A stretch of DNA of 64,000 nt from Setomelanomma holmii (taxonomy: Eukaryota > Ascomycota > Dothideomycetes > Pleosporales > Phaeosphaeriaceae): assembly GCA_010015745.1 (NCBI GenBank), contig ML978160.1:434001-498000 (forward strand), written 5' to 3'. The position numbers and the translations under genes are program-made. Within the stretch, counting starts at the first letter, position 1. The number at the start of each line of letters is the position of its first letter. This document shows, piece by piece, positions 1 to 10,421 of this stretch. The notes beneath the pieces are model-generated. The model ran no database searches. It was not told the DNA's origin and saw nothing but the letters and a program-made list of their open reading frames with translations.

Positions 1-711
1 TTCATTTCGTCGTTCGCTGTAAATCGAAACGGCGAGGTCGTTACCGCTACTTTCGCTAACGGAGCATCCAATCCTAGCCAGGCCTCTTTTTACCGCCCGG
101 CTACTCTGCACGAGCGTCAACCTACTCGCCAGCACGTACATGCCTCGTGCATGCAATCTCCATCTGCAATTCCTCCTCTCCAGCCATTCCTGAAAAAATG
201 TCGCAGAGTATAATTTCCCTTTGCGATGGGGTAGAAACACCACAAGCGCCGGCGCAAACCACCCAATGTAGGTATTCGCAAGTAGTCAAGATCAAAAAGT
301 TTTTCGCTCCGTACATGGTATCGAGCCAATATGTGTCATGAGAGAACAACGTGTCCGTGAGTCGTTCCTCTAATATATGGGTAGTCAGACAAAGGAAACA
401 GTAGTAGTGGGGTGAGTGCCGCGGCCAGGGTAGGGCGTAATGAGAAGCTGTTATCGAAAGGAAGCATGCGATCGAGTCGCCAGGACCCGAGTAATTAGTT
501 GATTGGCCGGGTGGGTGAGTGGTGGTCATAAGAGTTGTTTTGTGTAAGCCGCGACTCGTAGGTAGCGAAGTGAAGAAGCAATGTTGATAGGCACTGTGAC
601 TGGGCGCCTCTTCGAGCCGGATGTGGTTTCATGGGTAGTACGTGGCGATTGCGCAACCGCTCTTGCATTCCCTAGATCCCGAGAAGGGGGGTCACGTAAC
701 AATCGAACTGT
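1..711. other. left-end stretch without a supported gene
   Basis: Short overlapping reading frames occur on both strands, but none shows conserved motifs, biased composition or convincing splice sites. The stretch lies just past the stop codon of the minus-strand gene at 712, so it probably includes that gene's 3' UTR. Confidence 0.4.
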
Positions 712-1449
712 TTACTCCTCGATCTTTCTCCGCTTGCCGCGAGGTGCGGGGTCGATTTGAGGGAAATTGGGAGCTTTCGCATCGACTGGCGTCGCATGAT
801 AAGTCACTGTTCGTGTAACGACTTCACGCACGCTGACGCGCCTGGAGCGACCAGTCTTCTTCTCAGGCTCCCAGGTCTTTGGAGACATGGCGGAATACGG
901 AGACTGGATAGATTTGGCGCTGGCTGGTGATCGGACCCCGGCTGATGAGTAAGGCGATTGAGGGATGTAGAGGCGGGGTGTCCGCGCTGATTGTGGGCGT
1001 GTGAATGGTGATGGTGGAGGAATTGAGATCATCTGGAGCTTGGTGGGAGGTGCAGACATGGGTGGCTCCTCTCGTGCTGGGTCGCATCGGCTGCAGCTGC
1101 TTGATCTTGACGTAGCTGGTGAATCCTTGTCCACTGGTGCGGACGTTGACGTGAATGAAGCGCTAGAAGCTGCTGATGTCACTGAAACTGGCCGGCTTCC
1201 CTCGAAAACAAAACGTGAACTGGTGCCAGTGGACATTGGGCTCGTGAGGACAGGTGATAGATTCTTCAGGAACTCCAGATATGCTGTTGGTGGGGTAATG
1301 GGCGTCTTGAGGTCGTCTTCCCGCTTGATGTTGGCAAAAATTGGAGTCGTCGCAGAATGAATCATGGGCGACCTCAATTCCGAAGGGTAAGTAGCAGACA
1401 AAGGTGTCTTGAGCGAGGACGGCGCCGGTTTAGCATCAGTGGTGGCCAT
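712..1449 (-). CDS. disordered basic-tailed hypothetical protein (245 aa)
   Basis: I do not recognise this protein. The frame is open and strongly biased to Ser, Pro and Thr, with many SP/TP dipeptides that could be proline-directed kinase sites, a short KREDD segment, and a basic C-terminus ending in GKRRKIEE that resembles a nuclear localisation signal. No catalytic domain is visible. I chose the ATG at 1449 because it has A at -3 and G at +4. The same frame stays open to another ATG at 1584, which would add 45 residues. A nuclear or regulatory role is inference only. Confidence 0.6.
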   Translation of the reverse strand: MATTDAKPAPSSLKTPLSATYPSELRSPMIHSATTPIFANIKREDDLKTPITPPTAYLEFLKNLSPVLTSPMSTGTSSRFVFEGSRPVSVTSAASSASFTSTSAPVDKDSPATSRSSSCSRCDPAREEPPMSAPPTKLQMISIPPPSPFTRPQSARTPRLYIPQSPYSSAGVRSPASAKSIQSPYSAMSPKTWEPEKKTGRSRRVSVREVVTRTVTYHATPVDAKAPNFPQIDPAPRGKRRKIEE

Positions 1450-2675
1450 GGTGTCGTGATATGCCGTGCCCTGAGCGAGTGATGGGCCTCCTTGTCGATA
1501 GTACTGCTGAGCGAAGGTGGGCTGCGCTGTGCCGGCTTCCACGGATGGAGGTGGAAGAGTAAAAAGAGCGAGGCAGGCGGACAAACAGGTACCTTTGGCG
1601 CCGGGAAGAGTGTGCGTTTATTGTACGTACTAGACGGCTAGCTCGACGCGGATTTGTTGTTGGCCACTGAATGGGTCGTTCCCTGCTAAAAATATGCGGG
1701 TGCACTCGAGGGCGCGTAGCAAAGATCGTCCGTGCGTAGCGCTTACAGGTTGCCTACTCCTTCAGCACGGTGATTGGCCGCGTATCAATGAAACGACAAT
1801 GTGACCTGGCTGCGGCCCCTGCAGTTTCTGAAGAAGCAGACCGCTGTTACAGTCTGTGATTTGATGGATGGCTGTGGGATGTGCGATGCGGGCGTCGACC
1901 TGCGGAAGGCTGCGAGGCAAACACGAGCCAAGCAGAAACAGGAGTGCTCGCAACCTGGCGGGCAAACGTGGCAACCCGGTCGGGCTGTATATCTGGTGCG
2001 GAGGAAGAGGACCTGAGACGAGCTGATGAGACGCTCGCGTCAGAATGCGAAGTAGCAGAAGGCGAACGAATGCTGGAAATAGATAGAGGCGAAGTTGGTG
2101 CAAGCAAGCGGTGCATCTGACCTCGTGGAGCATTAGATCACTTTATGTCTCGTTTTGCAGCCGCTGTGGTATTCTCTATGCTGCTTCGCGGTGTCGCGCG
2201 CTTCCATAGACACCTTGCCTCCGCCGCCTGGCCATCCGTTGCCATCTCAGTAAGAGCTTTTTCTGGTTCGCCGCTGAGCGCGCGCCTCATAACACCAACG
2301 CTTCGACCCTGTCAAGACACAGGTCGTGCGGGACGTGGCTGCTCAGATGATCCCCACAGGCCAAGGGCACCTCAGAAGTGGCTTCTGTGAAACTCCAATG
2401 ACCAGCGCTTAGCTGATACCGACCCGTTCGTTACCACACTCTCTGCCTGTTTGCCTAGAAACGGCGCTATGGTGCTTCACGACCTTCCATGAAATGTTTG
2501 AAGTCTGTCGTGTTGCTGGTGTAGAACAGCCAATCGCCAAGGCCACGCGCGAGGTTTCCAGGTACATGGTAGAGCGACCTGAGGCACGGTAGGAGATCTC
2601 CTGAAGTACGAAAATCCGCTAGTGACACTGTGCCTCAACCATGCGTGTTCGGCTTCAAAGTTATATTGGCCATGA
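1450..2675. other. 1.2-kb intergenic stretch
   Basis: Several small frames overlap on both strands without recognisable protein motifs. It should hold the promoter of the minus-strand gene ending at 712 and the 3' UTR of the molybdenum cofactor sulfurase gene. I see no repeat or RNA gene. Confidence 0.4.
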
Positions 2676-5215
2676 TCAGCCCACGAAGGCCCACAGCCGA
2701 CCATCTTGGTGGGCGTCTTCCTCACGGAATGTGCGTACCGCATCACCAACTGTGATGGTAGTATTTTGAACCAATGGAGACAAAGCATCCTCCATCGGCA
2801 GGTGGCAAGTGTGCTCTCCAAAGTATATACGGCCGTCAAAGCGGCGAGTTTTAGAGAGTGTCACAAATGGTTCTTGGTTCTTTTCAGCGGTTTGTTGATC
2901 AATGCACACCATCTGGCATCGTCTACACGCTCCCAGCATTTCGAAGTATTGTTGGCCGATCTGAAGAAAGCGCCAACCATCTTCCGCGTAGGGATCCTCG
3001 AGCCCAGGCGGGTAGTTAGGGTTCTCCGCAACCACTATGTTGGCTCTGAATACCTCTGCTTGCGCCGCCTTGCCGCCCTCCGCCTTGATCAATTCATTGA
3101 GGCGGTTGAGGCTCGATCGCGATATTGTGAGGATAGGACTCTCATTTGACAGCAATATCGGTTTGGAAACGCACGCGCCGGGCGTCAAGGGGGCCATAAT
3201 CGGGAAAGCGCCGGGTATCTGCATGCGGCTAGATTTTTGGTATTTCTGGAGATGCGCCTTCGAATGTCTTGTTGAGCCACTGCCGTTGCTAACGGCAGGA
3301 AATCGTGCTAGGTGACAAGCCACCCCAAGTGCCTGCGAAAAGAAAGAGGATATCTTACTTGACCTGTATGTTCTGGCGCTGACGTTGTCTCCGCATACCC
3401 TTGCATTCGAACTTTTGTATAGATCCGAATTCGTGAAAAGTCGTGGATCTGCTGAGAGCGGCACGGTGACCTCGTGGGTATTGGTCGTATCGCGCAGAGC
3501 ACCAACTAAGTTGATCCGCAGCACGCCTTCCTCCAGATCAATGCTGGGCCGAATCAAAGCCATTTTCGGGTAGCGCTTTTGACTCAATGCTGCTCCCGTG
3601 CCTTGATGGACGAGGCACCATTCACGGTCCCACGCCAGACCTTCTGGTCGCACTTCCCATGCCGCACCGGGCGGCACGCTGAAGCTTGCGCAACTTTTAA
3701 TAGGATACACGGATAGACTTTCCACGTGCAAGCGGCTAGGTGCTGAGGCTTCCTGTTGCGCAGTTGTTATTGGTGATGGAAGCACAGGGAGGCTTTCTTG
3801 AATGAAGAACTCGCGCACGAAGGCGGCGAATGACTTGACATCTTTCAATGTGCTCATGGCACCCAGACTTAAACGTATCATACCAGTGGGCTTCGCACGA
3901 ATGATGTCGTTGTCGTTCCCACATTTCTGGCCAGCAGAGAAGTTTTCCCGCATTTCCCACGGTGCCAATGCGAGCGAAGAAGCAACACCGCCAGGATTGC
4001 AGAGGCCTCCGGTGCGTAAGTGGAAGTTCCGCACTGCTGCCAACTTTTCTACTTCCGCGTTGCTGACCCAGCCACCGCAGTCGTTGCGGATATTGAATGC
4101 GATGACCGGTCCTTGTGTACTGCATTCGCCGTATGCCGATGCTGAATCCTTGTATATATGGCACACCTCCTCTCCATTACCATGTCGTAATGACGAAAGA
4201 TCGTCGTACAAACGCTTAGCAAGGAAGGAGGTGTGGCTCGATACCTGCTCCAAGGACTTGTACAGATCGCGATGTACGGACATGGCAATGTCGAGCGCCA
4301 TGATGCTGTGTATTGGTAGGGTGCCATCCTCCAACCTCTCATGAAGCGAGTCCGCCTTCTTTGCATGCCACTGTTCCTTCAGGCACACGACCATCTCGAC
4401 AGTGCCTCCACCAAAGTAACGTCGCTTGTCAAATACTGAGGCTGATGCTTGCCTAACGATCAAAGCCCCAAGGTCAGGAAATCCGAACATCTTGTACAAG
4501 CTAAGCACAGTGAAATCTGGGGCGTTCTCGGCATTTCCGAGATCGAGCGGCGAAGTCGAGACGAGGGCTGCGGCGTCCAACAGCGTATATACCGGTGTTC
4601 GCTTGGTCCTTCTGAGACGGTGCGACCAATCCAATGGCAGACGTCGTCCGTTCATGTTGGATTGTGCTGGGTACGCAAACAGCTTGGCTGAGCCACCCTC
4701 GTCGTCACGCTGGTCGATCCAGTCGTTGACCTCTGCGTCTGAGGTAAAGCAGCGATGCACCTTAGCGGTCTCACGCACTCCTATCAGGCTTGTGTGTGCG
4801 TCTCGGTGGTATCCGTACCAGAAGCCCTCCTCTTGATCTCGGAATGCATCCATGACTAGCTTGATACCCGCAGTAGCATTCGCCACGAAGACGACGTCGA
4901 ATTCTTGCGGGTCAGCTTTGAACAGCTCCAATACGCGTAACCTAATGTCCTCAATTCGCCTCGTGGTAAGTTGGGAGGCGCTTGAGGCAGAATGCGGATT
5001 GCCATATAGGTTCGAGATCATATCGGCGGAGAAACGCTCGATCAGCGATTTCGCGTAGAGTGTGGTGCCCGCATGGTCAAGGTATGTAGTGCCTGTCCGA
5101 TATAAGCCCTCGCCTTTGTCTGGGATATTGCGGACTAACCCTGGAGCATGGGATACTCTCTTGCGCGCAGCTCCTCAATTGCCCTATCGTAGGCGATGCG
5201 GGATGTCTCTACCAT
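2676..5215 (-). CDS. hxB: molybdenum cofactor sulfurase (830 aa, 2 exons)
   Basis: Adds the terminal sulfido ligand to the molybdenum cofactor, activating xanthine dehydrogenase and aldehyde oxidase. CDS is complement(join(2676..5092, 5140..5215)); the 47-nt intron has donor GTTAGT and acceptor ACAG, and splicing restores the N-terminal block REYPMLQG-TTYLDHAGTTLY. The N-terminal half is a class V aminotransferase (NifS-like) fold with the PLP lysine in SLYKMFGFPDLGAL (about K226) and the likely persulfide cysteine in TGGLCNPGG (about C390). The C-terminal third is a MOSC N-barrel plus MOSC domain, from about LSVYPIKSCASF onward. The length of 830 aa is normal for the fungal family. A GTAAGA...CAG string near 3358 is read through, because it encodes conserved SSFFSQALGV sequence. 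Confidence 0.93.
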
Positions 5216-5446
5216 ACTGGCTGTTCCAGAGACAGTCTATTCAGCTCATCCGTTGTCTGTGAAAGGACGAGGGTATTTGAGAGTGTCCCAAAAGCAACCC
5301 ATTGGATTCTGAGCGACGTGTTTGCGAAGAGTGGGGGATGGCAAATGGTGGAGTGCGGCTTGGGTGATACGGCGATCGGCTGCCTCCGGCGCACGGCTGC
5401 AAAGGGTAAAGACGGACACGCGATAATGTGACACCCGTGGATGCAT

Positions 5447-5514
5447 TCGACGAGTTCTTGTAAAAGCAAAGCATGACTTTTACAACGTTGGCTTTGCTTG
5501 AGCAAAACTTCAAA
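5447..5514. repeat. degenerate direct repeat, copy B1
   Basis: Aligns with 6146-6203. Shared blocks are TCGACGAGTTCTT, AAAGCAAAGCA, TACAA and TTGAGCA. The intervening bases are diverged. Confidence 0.55.
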
Positions 5515-5674
5515 AGGGTATACAATTGACCTTTGATATCGGGTTTGCTTGCCTTCGAGGTTGTTTGAAACGTCTCGTAGTGGTTTGGTAGGCTATTAAT
5601 ACCGCGGAGCATGGTGTGGTTGTGTGGAAGATCGAGATTTGAGATGTGCGCAGCCGTTGGGAGTGTTGACGTGA

Positions 5675-5938
5675 CTAACATCTTCTTGACAGGAGGGACG
5701 AGCGATTGATCGCAGGAGAAGTGTTGGGCAGGGTGGCATCGCGCATCATTTTAAGCAGGTGTTTGTGGACGTGTGGCCTCACGCTCCTTGGAAGCATTCT
5801 CTCGCTTCTTGTAGTCCTCATCAACGACTTGACGTGCTCATCTATTGCCGTCGCGACCGTCTTGGCCTCTTCGAGCTCGGCCTGGGAGTGAGCAAGCTTC
5901 TTCCGCAGATTCTCGAAGGCGTAAACCCACCACGTCAT
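5675..5938 (-). CDS. possible small coiled-coil protein (87 aa), doubtful
   Basis: An open frame whose first half (FENLRKKLAHSQAELEEAKT) has heptad-like spacing suggesting a short coiled coil; the second half is basic and unremarkable. There is no recognised family. It lies inside a repeat-rich patch, so it may be a remnant of a larger gene or chance. No introns were resolved. Confidence 0.25.
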   Translation of the reverse strand: MTWWVYAFENLRKKLAHSQAELEEAKTVATAIDEHVKSLMRTTRSERMLPRSVRPHVHKHLLKMMRDATLPNTSPAINRSSLLSRRC

Positions 5939-6002
5939 GCAAGACTTCGTTCGCGGCCCTTGCCAAAGTCCCCATGCGAGAAGACATGGCTTGAGGAGCG
6001 CT

Positions 6003-6130
6003 GTATATCCTCAGTTACTTTCGTCTCTGCACGGTGTCTTATGACGAAATACTTTGAAGATAGCTAGGATATGCTTCTGGTGCTCTGAGAACATGGACAT
6101 GAGAGCTCACGAATCATTGCACCAGGTGAC
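6003..6130. repeat. degenerate direct repeat, copy A1
   Basis: Aligns with 6290-6436. Shared blocks are GTATA-CCTCAG, AAATACT-TGAAGATAGCTAGG and ATTGCACCA--GGTG, separated by diverged or indel-bearing segments. It is an old tandem duplication with no obvious mobile-element ends. Confidence 0.6.
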
Positions 6131-6145
6131 AACCTTGAACGCGAC

Positions 6146-6203
6146 TCGACGAGTTCTTTAGAAAGCAAAGCACAATATCTACAATGTCAGTTCTGGTTGA
6201 GCA
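6146..6203. repeat. degenerate direct repeat, copy B2
   Basis: Second copy of 5447-5514. It directly follows copy A1 of the other repeat, so the two repeat families may be parts of one larger ancestral unit. Confidence 0.55.
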
Positions 6204-6289
6204 TACAGGCGTGTCCCCGCCAGGTCGTGCAATGATTCGTGGGCGGCGCTCACCACCCTGTCGAGAAAACAACACACCTTACATGCCAT

Positions 6290-6436
6290 GTATAACCTCA
6301 GATGCTTTTGTCAATAAGCTTCGTCCGTCACAAAATACTCTGAAGATAGCTAGGCCTCCATAAGAGAGGGAACTACATTGGACACTTCGTAGACGTCAGA
6401 GCTCAGAGCGCGCGAACTATTGCACCACCGGGTGTC
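6290..6436. repeat. degenerate direct repeat, copy A2
   Basis: Second copy of the 6003-6130 unit, offset by about 287 bp and slightly longer through insertions. The shared core GAAGATAGCTAGG is exact. Confidence 0.6.
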
Positions 6437-6798
6437 CCCATCACTGCAAATAAGATCATAGCTAATCAAAAGTGTTGATCCAATAAGTACACAAGACTAT
6501 CTCAAGCTATCTGTCCCTATCCATGCCGTAGACGTCTTCCGACCATACTCGAAGGTAGTCAACAATGACATAGATGTCCATAATGACCTCGCTGTCCCAA
6601 CATTGACGTCACCCTTTACACATACATGATAGCTGTCATGCACCTTGTTCCTTGTCGGTTCTATCGTCGCAAACGGCGCGGCTTTGCCTGCCAGATCGAT
6701 CATGAGACCACACGCCGCCACTTGTGTGAGCGCGCGCTCCCCCCTCCCAGAATTCGAGGGAAAGCTAAGCCTGCATATCTCCAGTGAATCTTGAGAAT

Positions 6799-8613
6799 TC
6801 AGATCGCCCATTCGACCGCGAGTTGGATCTTGAGCATCAGACCAAAAACGTGGCCAACCATGAACGATGCGCGAACAGCCGCGTCGCGCGTGTACATGTC
6901 GACGTGGGCGAGTTTAGTCCGCTTGACGGGGTCTCGCTCGGCGAGAACCTTAATCTCTTGCCTGTATTGTATGTCAGTGATAATCTAGCCTGAAGCGAGA
7001 CCAGCAGCTTACAGGTAAAAACGATATTGACAGAAAAATTCCTCGAGGTCTTCTGCAACAGCGTCTGCTGCAACATTAGACACAATGAGACGACAGGGGA
7101 GCCTGGCTGTCTCCACTGCGCCCGAGTACTTCTTCTCTTCCTGTAAAGTATGTTTAATAACTTGGTCTAGTTCGGCTGATGCTTGGTTGACCACCTTTTG
7201 CTTTTGTCGTTGGGCTGCATGACCATCGAAGCCGCTGCTGAAGAGATAGGTAGTCCATCCTTTGACGTACTCCCAGTTGCAGCCCGCCCGCTCCAGCTGG
7301 AGTGCGATAATGTAGGGTATGACAGCCTTGTCGACGCCCGGGTTGTCTGCGTCGTTGTTCGGAATACTCCTCAGCTCCACATCTGTAGACTCATTGTCAG
7401 AAACTTCCTCATCGAAAGCGGGCGCGAGTATATCCGTTAGTCGACTGCAAAGCACGTCAATGCTGTTTTGATCGCTGTTCGTAGGCTCATGCATGATCGT
7501 GGATGTATTCGCAGTGAGTTTCTCAAGTATGGCCTTCGGATCTTCAATGACTACTGCACGACCAGTGATAGCAGACTGCTTGGGCTGTGTAAAGGATGGT
7601 TTCTCGAGAAGACCTGTCAATCGAGCCTGCCACTCCTCACTCATTTGCAGAGGCTGGCTATCTTCAGTGGTGTCACAGCGCGGAGGAAGTCGGACCACAG
7701 GGACGGGCTTGGGCAGTCGGACCAGCGCTGGACCCTTGGTGAAGGCAGGATGGCTTTTGGTCTTTGCTGGAGGAGTTCCGATTGAAGTGGTAGTGGAATG
7801 GTCCCCGTCGAGAATAGTGAGCAGGCGCTTAGGATCTGCCTCGTGAAGTTCGTCACGAATGGTGTCCTGTTCAATTAACGACACTCGATCGAAGTCAGCA
7901 AGCATTCCTTCAGGGTGAACGTCAGTCTCGCTTCGATCCATGGGGAGATCGGTCGATCGTGCTGTCTGATCTAGGTCTGCGTGCACGCTTTGCGGGCTGT
8001 TTGAAGGGTGCGCGCTTGTGGCCGAAAGGGCGTCATGCGGCTGGGCTTCCACCTGCGTCGAGTCGGCTTCGTTGAGAGCGTCGGTCACGGGAGTAGGTCG
8101 GTCAAAGCTTGCGAGCATCTTCTTCGGGTCGTTGCCATCGGGGATGTAGCCTTCGTGTAGAGACGTTGGAGGCGAGTCGTTACCTGGAATACAATCAGTC
8201 AAAGGCCCATGCACCCTCGGGGGCATGGATCGTATCCAACCCAGTATGTTAGTGGACTGTGGTAGGTCGAGATTGAAGCCGTGGAAGCCTTTGAGGTCGG
8301 GCGTCGTCTGGCGGCCGCTGAATACCATGCTCTCTCCGGAGTCGCTGGCTCCACATTCGGTGTCTGATGTAAGAGATGGGTTCGTGGGCGATGACAGGCG
8401 TGACTGAAAGGCAGGTGCGCTTGACTTTTGCAAAGCGGTTCTCCTCCTGATCTCCGCATCACGGCGCTGCGAAGCTCTCGAGAGCGTGTCAGTGATGCTG
8501 ACCAATTGGCGGCCTAGAAGGCCTTTCATGACCTCGGATTCATTATCGCCCATTTTTTCCACAATGCGATCAGTACGGGTGCGTCGCCGTGTGGAGGCCC
8601 TGGTTGGTCGCAT
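6799..8613 (-). CDS. disordered protein with C-terminal RRM-like domain (587 aa, 2 exons)
   Basis: CDS is complement(join(6799..6961, 7013..8613)). The 51-nt intron (donor GTAAGC, acceptor ACAG) joins FFCQYRFYL to QEIKVLAERDP, keeping the frame open to the stop at 6799. About the first 400 residues are low-complexity, acidic and Ser/Thr-rich, with a repeated motif of the type PK-MLASFDR / GMLADFDR / PKRLLTILDGD / PKAILEKL spaced through the chain. The C-terminus, from CRLIVSNVAADAVAEDLEEFF on, resembles an RRM with an RNP2-like LIVSNV strand and a weak RNP1 region. RNA binding is inferred. I know no specific name for it. The start at 8613 is the first ATG; an internal ATG in KMGDNESE is a possible alternative. 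Confidence 0.75.
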
Positions 8614-9177
8614 ATTGATTTAGTCCTGATCCAGTTGTGGTCCTGTTTCGGACGGGCTTACCGTACTGAAGCGAGCTTCAATACTTCCGCCTGTAGAAGC
8701 CAGTGGTAGTGACAATCGAGGAACAAGCGAACGAAGTCCGGTTATGGTGGTGGTAATGGAGCGGAGTCGGTGAGCGTTGTTGTCGGTCTGACGTCGTGTA
8801 GGAAAGGAAGGCGCGATAGCAACGCAACGCAGCAACAAACAAACGCGACGTTGTCATGCGACTCGAACACGCCCAACATATCAGCAGAGGTGAAGATAGA
8901 CAGCCAGAGAAACGAGGAAAGAGAAGACATGTGCCCAGAGAGCAATATGCAGCTATCTTCTCTCCAGCCACTTGCGTCGTATGCTGTACAACGAGCGCAA
9001 TAGCTTGCCCTCCCAACGACATTGATCCAATACATTACAGAAGCCTCGTAGCCCCATGTTTAATTTTCTCGTCTCTTTAGATGCTCAAAGAGATGAAGAG
9101 AATGAACGAGAATGATACCAACCCTGCTTGAGACCGTATGCCACAAAACTATTCCGTCACGTCCCGTGAATGCGCCC
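8614..9177. other. 0.56-kb promoter and 3' UTR region
   Basis: Lies between the start of the RRM-tailed protein gene and the stop of SHR3, both on the minus strand. Frames here are short and unconvincing. It presumably holds the upstream gene's promoter and the SHR3 3' UTR. Confidence 0.4.
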
Positions 9178-9884
9178 TCATTGCTTCTTCTTTCCCGCCG
9201 CCTTCTTCTCACCCTCTTTCTTCTCAATCTGCTCCATCTCCTTCTCCTCGGCGCGCTTCGCATACCACTGCCCCGCCTGCAGCACCAACACGCCCACCAG
9301 CACGAGCGCTAGAATAGTATTGCTCGCCGAGTAGACCCTCAGCGTGTCCTCCCTGCTGATGTAGTCTGCACCATCTTCCAATTCTATCTTCTCACCCATC
9401 TTGGCGGCCGCGTTTAGATCCCCATAGATGCCTGCTGTCACGACCCTGAAGCCCTTGACAATGTTCGTCAGGTAGACGGTGATGCCGGCCATGTAGAGTA
9501 CGAGGGATGCGCCATCGAATAGCATGTTCGATTCGGAGGCCTTGAAGAGCTTCATGAGGAAGCCAAGGAGTCCAGTCCCGATGACTATGTTCAGGATGCG
9601 CGAGATGATGGCGGGGCTGCCGTAGAGGAATTTGATGTGCGCTTCGAGGAGGTCGAAGTACGGTTCGCGGCCCTCTGCGGGCGCAGCCCAAAGTACATTA
9701 TAGTCGTAAGGCAGGTAGGCGAAGAGCATGCCGAGGAAGAAGCATGTTGCTATGCGGTTGTTAGTATTTGTGGTATGGCCTTGTGCGTGAATGCTTGGTG
9801 GTGCCTTGCTGCGGCTTTGCGCGGGCAGACGATTGAGTACGTACGTCCAACGACCATGAACTGGGCGAAGTTGTTCCCTGCCAT
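9178..9884 (-). CDS. SHR3: amino-acid-permease packaging chaperone Shr3 (203 aa, 2 exons)
   Basis: ER membrane chaperone that folds amino-acid permeases and presents them for COPII export. CDS is complement(join(9178..9749, 9845..9884)); the 95-nt intron has donor GTACGT and acceptor ATAG. Joining gives MAGNNFAQFMVVG-PTCFFLGMLFAYLPYDYNVLW, the family signature. Four hydrophobic segments follow (around FFLGMLFAYLPY, AIISRILNIVIGTGLLGFL, ASLVLYMAGITVYL and ILALVLVGVLVL), then a charged cytosolic tail that is almost all Lys and Glu and ends in KKKQ. The length is typical for filamentous-fungal Shr3. Confidence 0.92.
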
Positions 9885-10421
9885 CTTGGTGAGGTAGAGC
9901 TGATGCGCAAGATTTGGATCTCTAGACAGGGGCTGCTTCAAGGGTGATGGAGAATTCGAGCTGTTTGTGAGCTGCCTTATCTTCGCGCCAGTGCTTAGCA
10001 GGTAGACGCAGGATGCGCAATTCGAGGTAGTCCTAATTTAGGAAGGTGGGTCGCTGCTGTCAAGGCTGCAAACGTCCACGAACGTGAGAGTGATAAGTCG
10101 TGTTTTACACCAAGGATGCCGTCAAGAATGATGTTCAGACTCCCACACTTTGGAGACGACCCCGCTGCACGCAATGATGCCGTCCTGCAGGTGCGGACCA
10201 CCTTCCCCAGGCTTGGCAGTCCCGAGTGCGTGGAGCACTGCACGCGAAAATAAAGCAAGAAATGGACTTGTTCATGTTTGATATTGTATGTTGCTCACAC
10301 AGATGCTACACTACTGTTGCTCGCTCTTTGACGAAAGACGAGACTGCACCCTGAACGGTGCTAAACTTTGACGCTTCTATACGCCGTATCCAAAATCTCC
10401 AGAATGTGGTCGGTGTATCGC
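9885..10421. other. SHR3 promoter and MCM7 3' flank
   Basis: A 0.54-kb gap between two minus-strand genes. It holds no conserved reading frame, repeat or RNA gene that I can see. Confidence 0.4.

Larger units (their letters stand above)
5216..6798. other. 1.6-kb intergenic stretch with degenerate repeats
   Basis: Contains a weak small reading frame (5675-5938, minus) and two families of degenerate direct repeats (6003-6130 with 6290-6436; 5447-5514 with 6146-6203), listed separately. No conserved protein is visible. It looks like decayed duplicated sequence between the molybdenum cofactor sulfurase promoter and the RRM-protein 3' end. Confidence 0.4.

Noticed and set aside
3330..3365. Possible short intron in the molybdenum cofactor sulfurase gene (GTAAGA...CAG)
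   Set aside because: It would be only about 26 nt, and it encodes the conserved SSFFSQALGV block, so it is exon.
9995..10258. 87-codon minus-strand frame between MCM7 and SHR3
   Set aside because: No conserved feature, and it overlaps the expected promoter and 3' UTR sequences.
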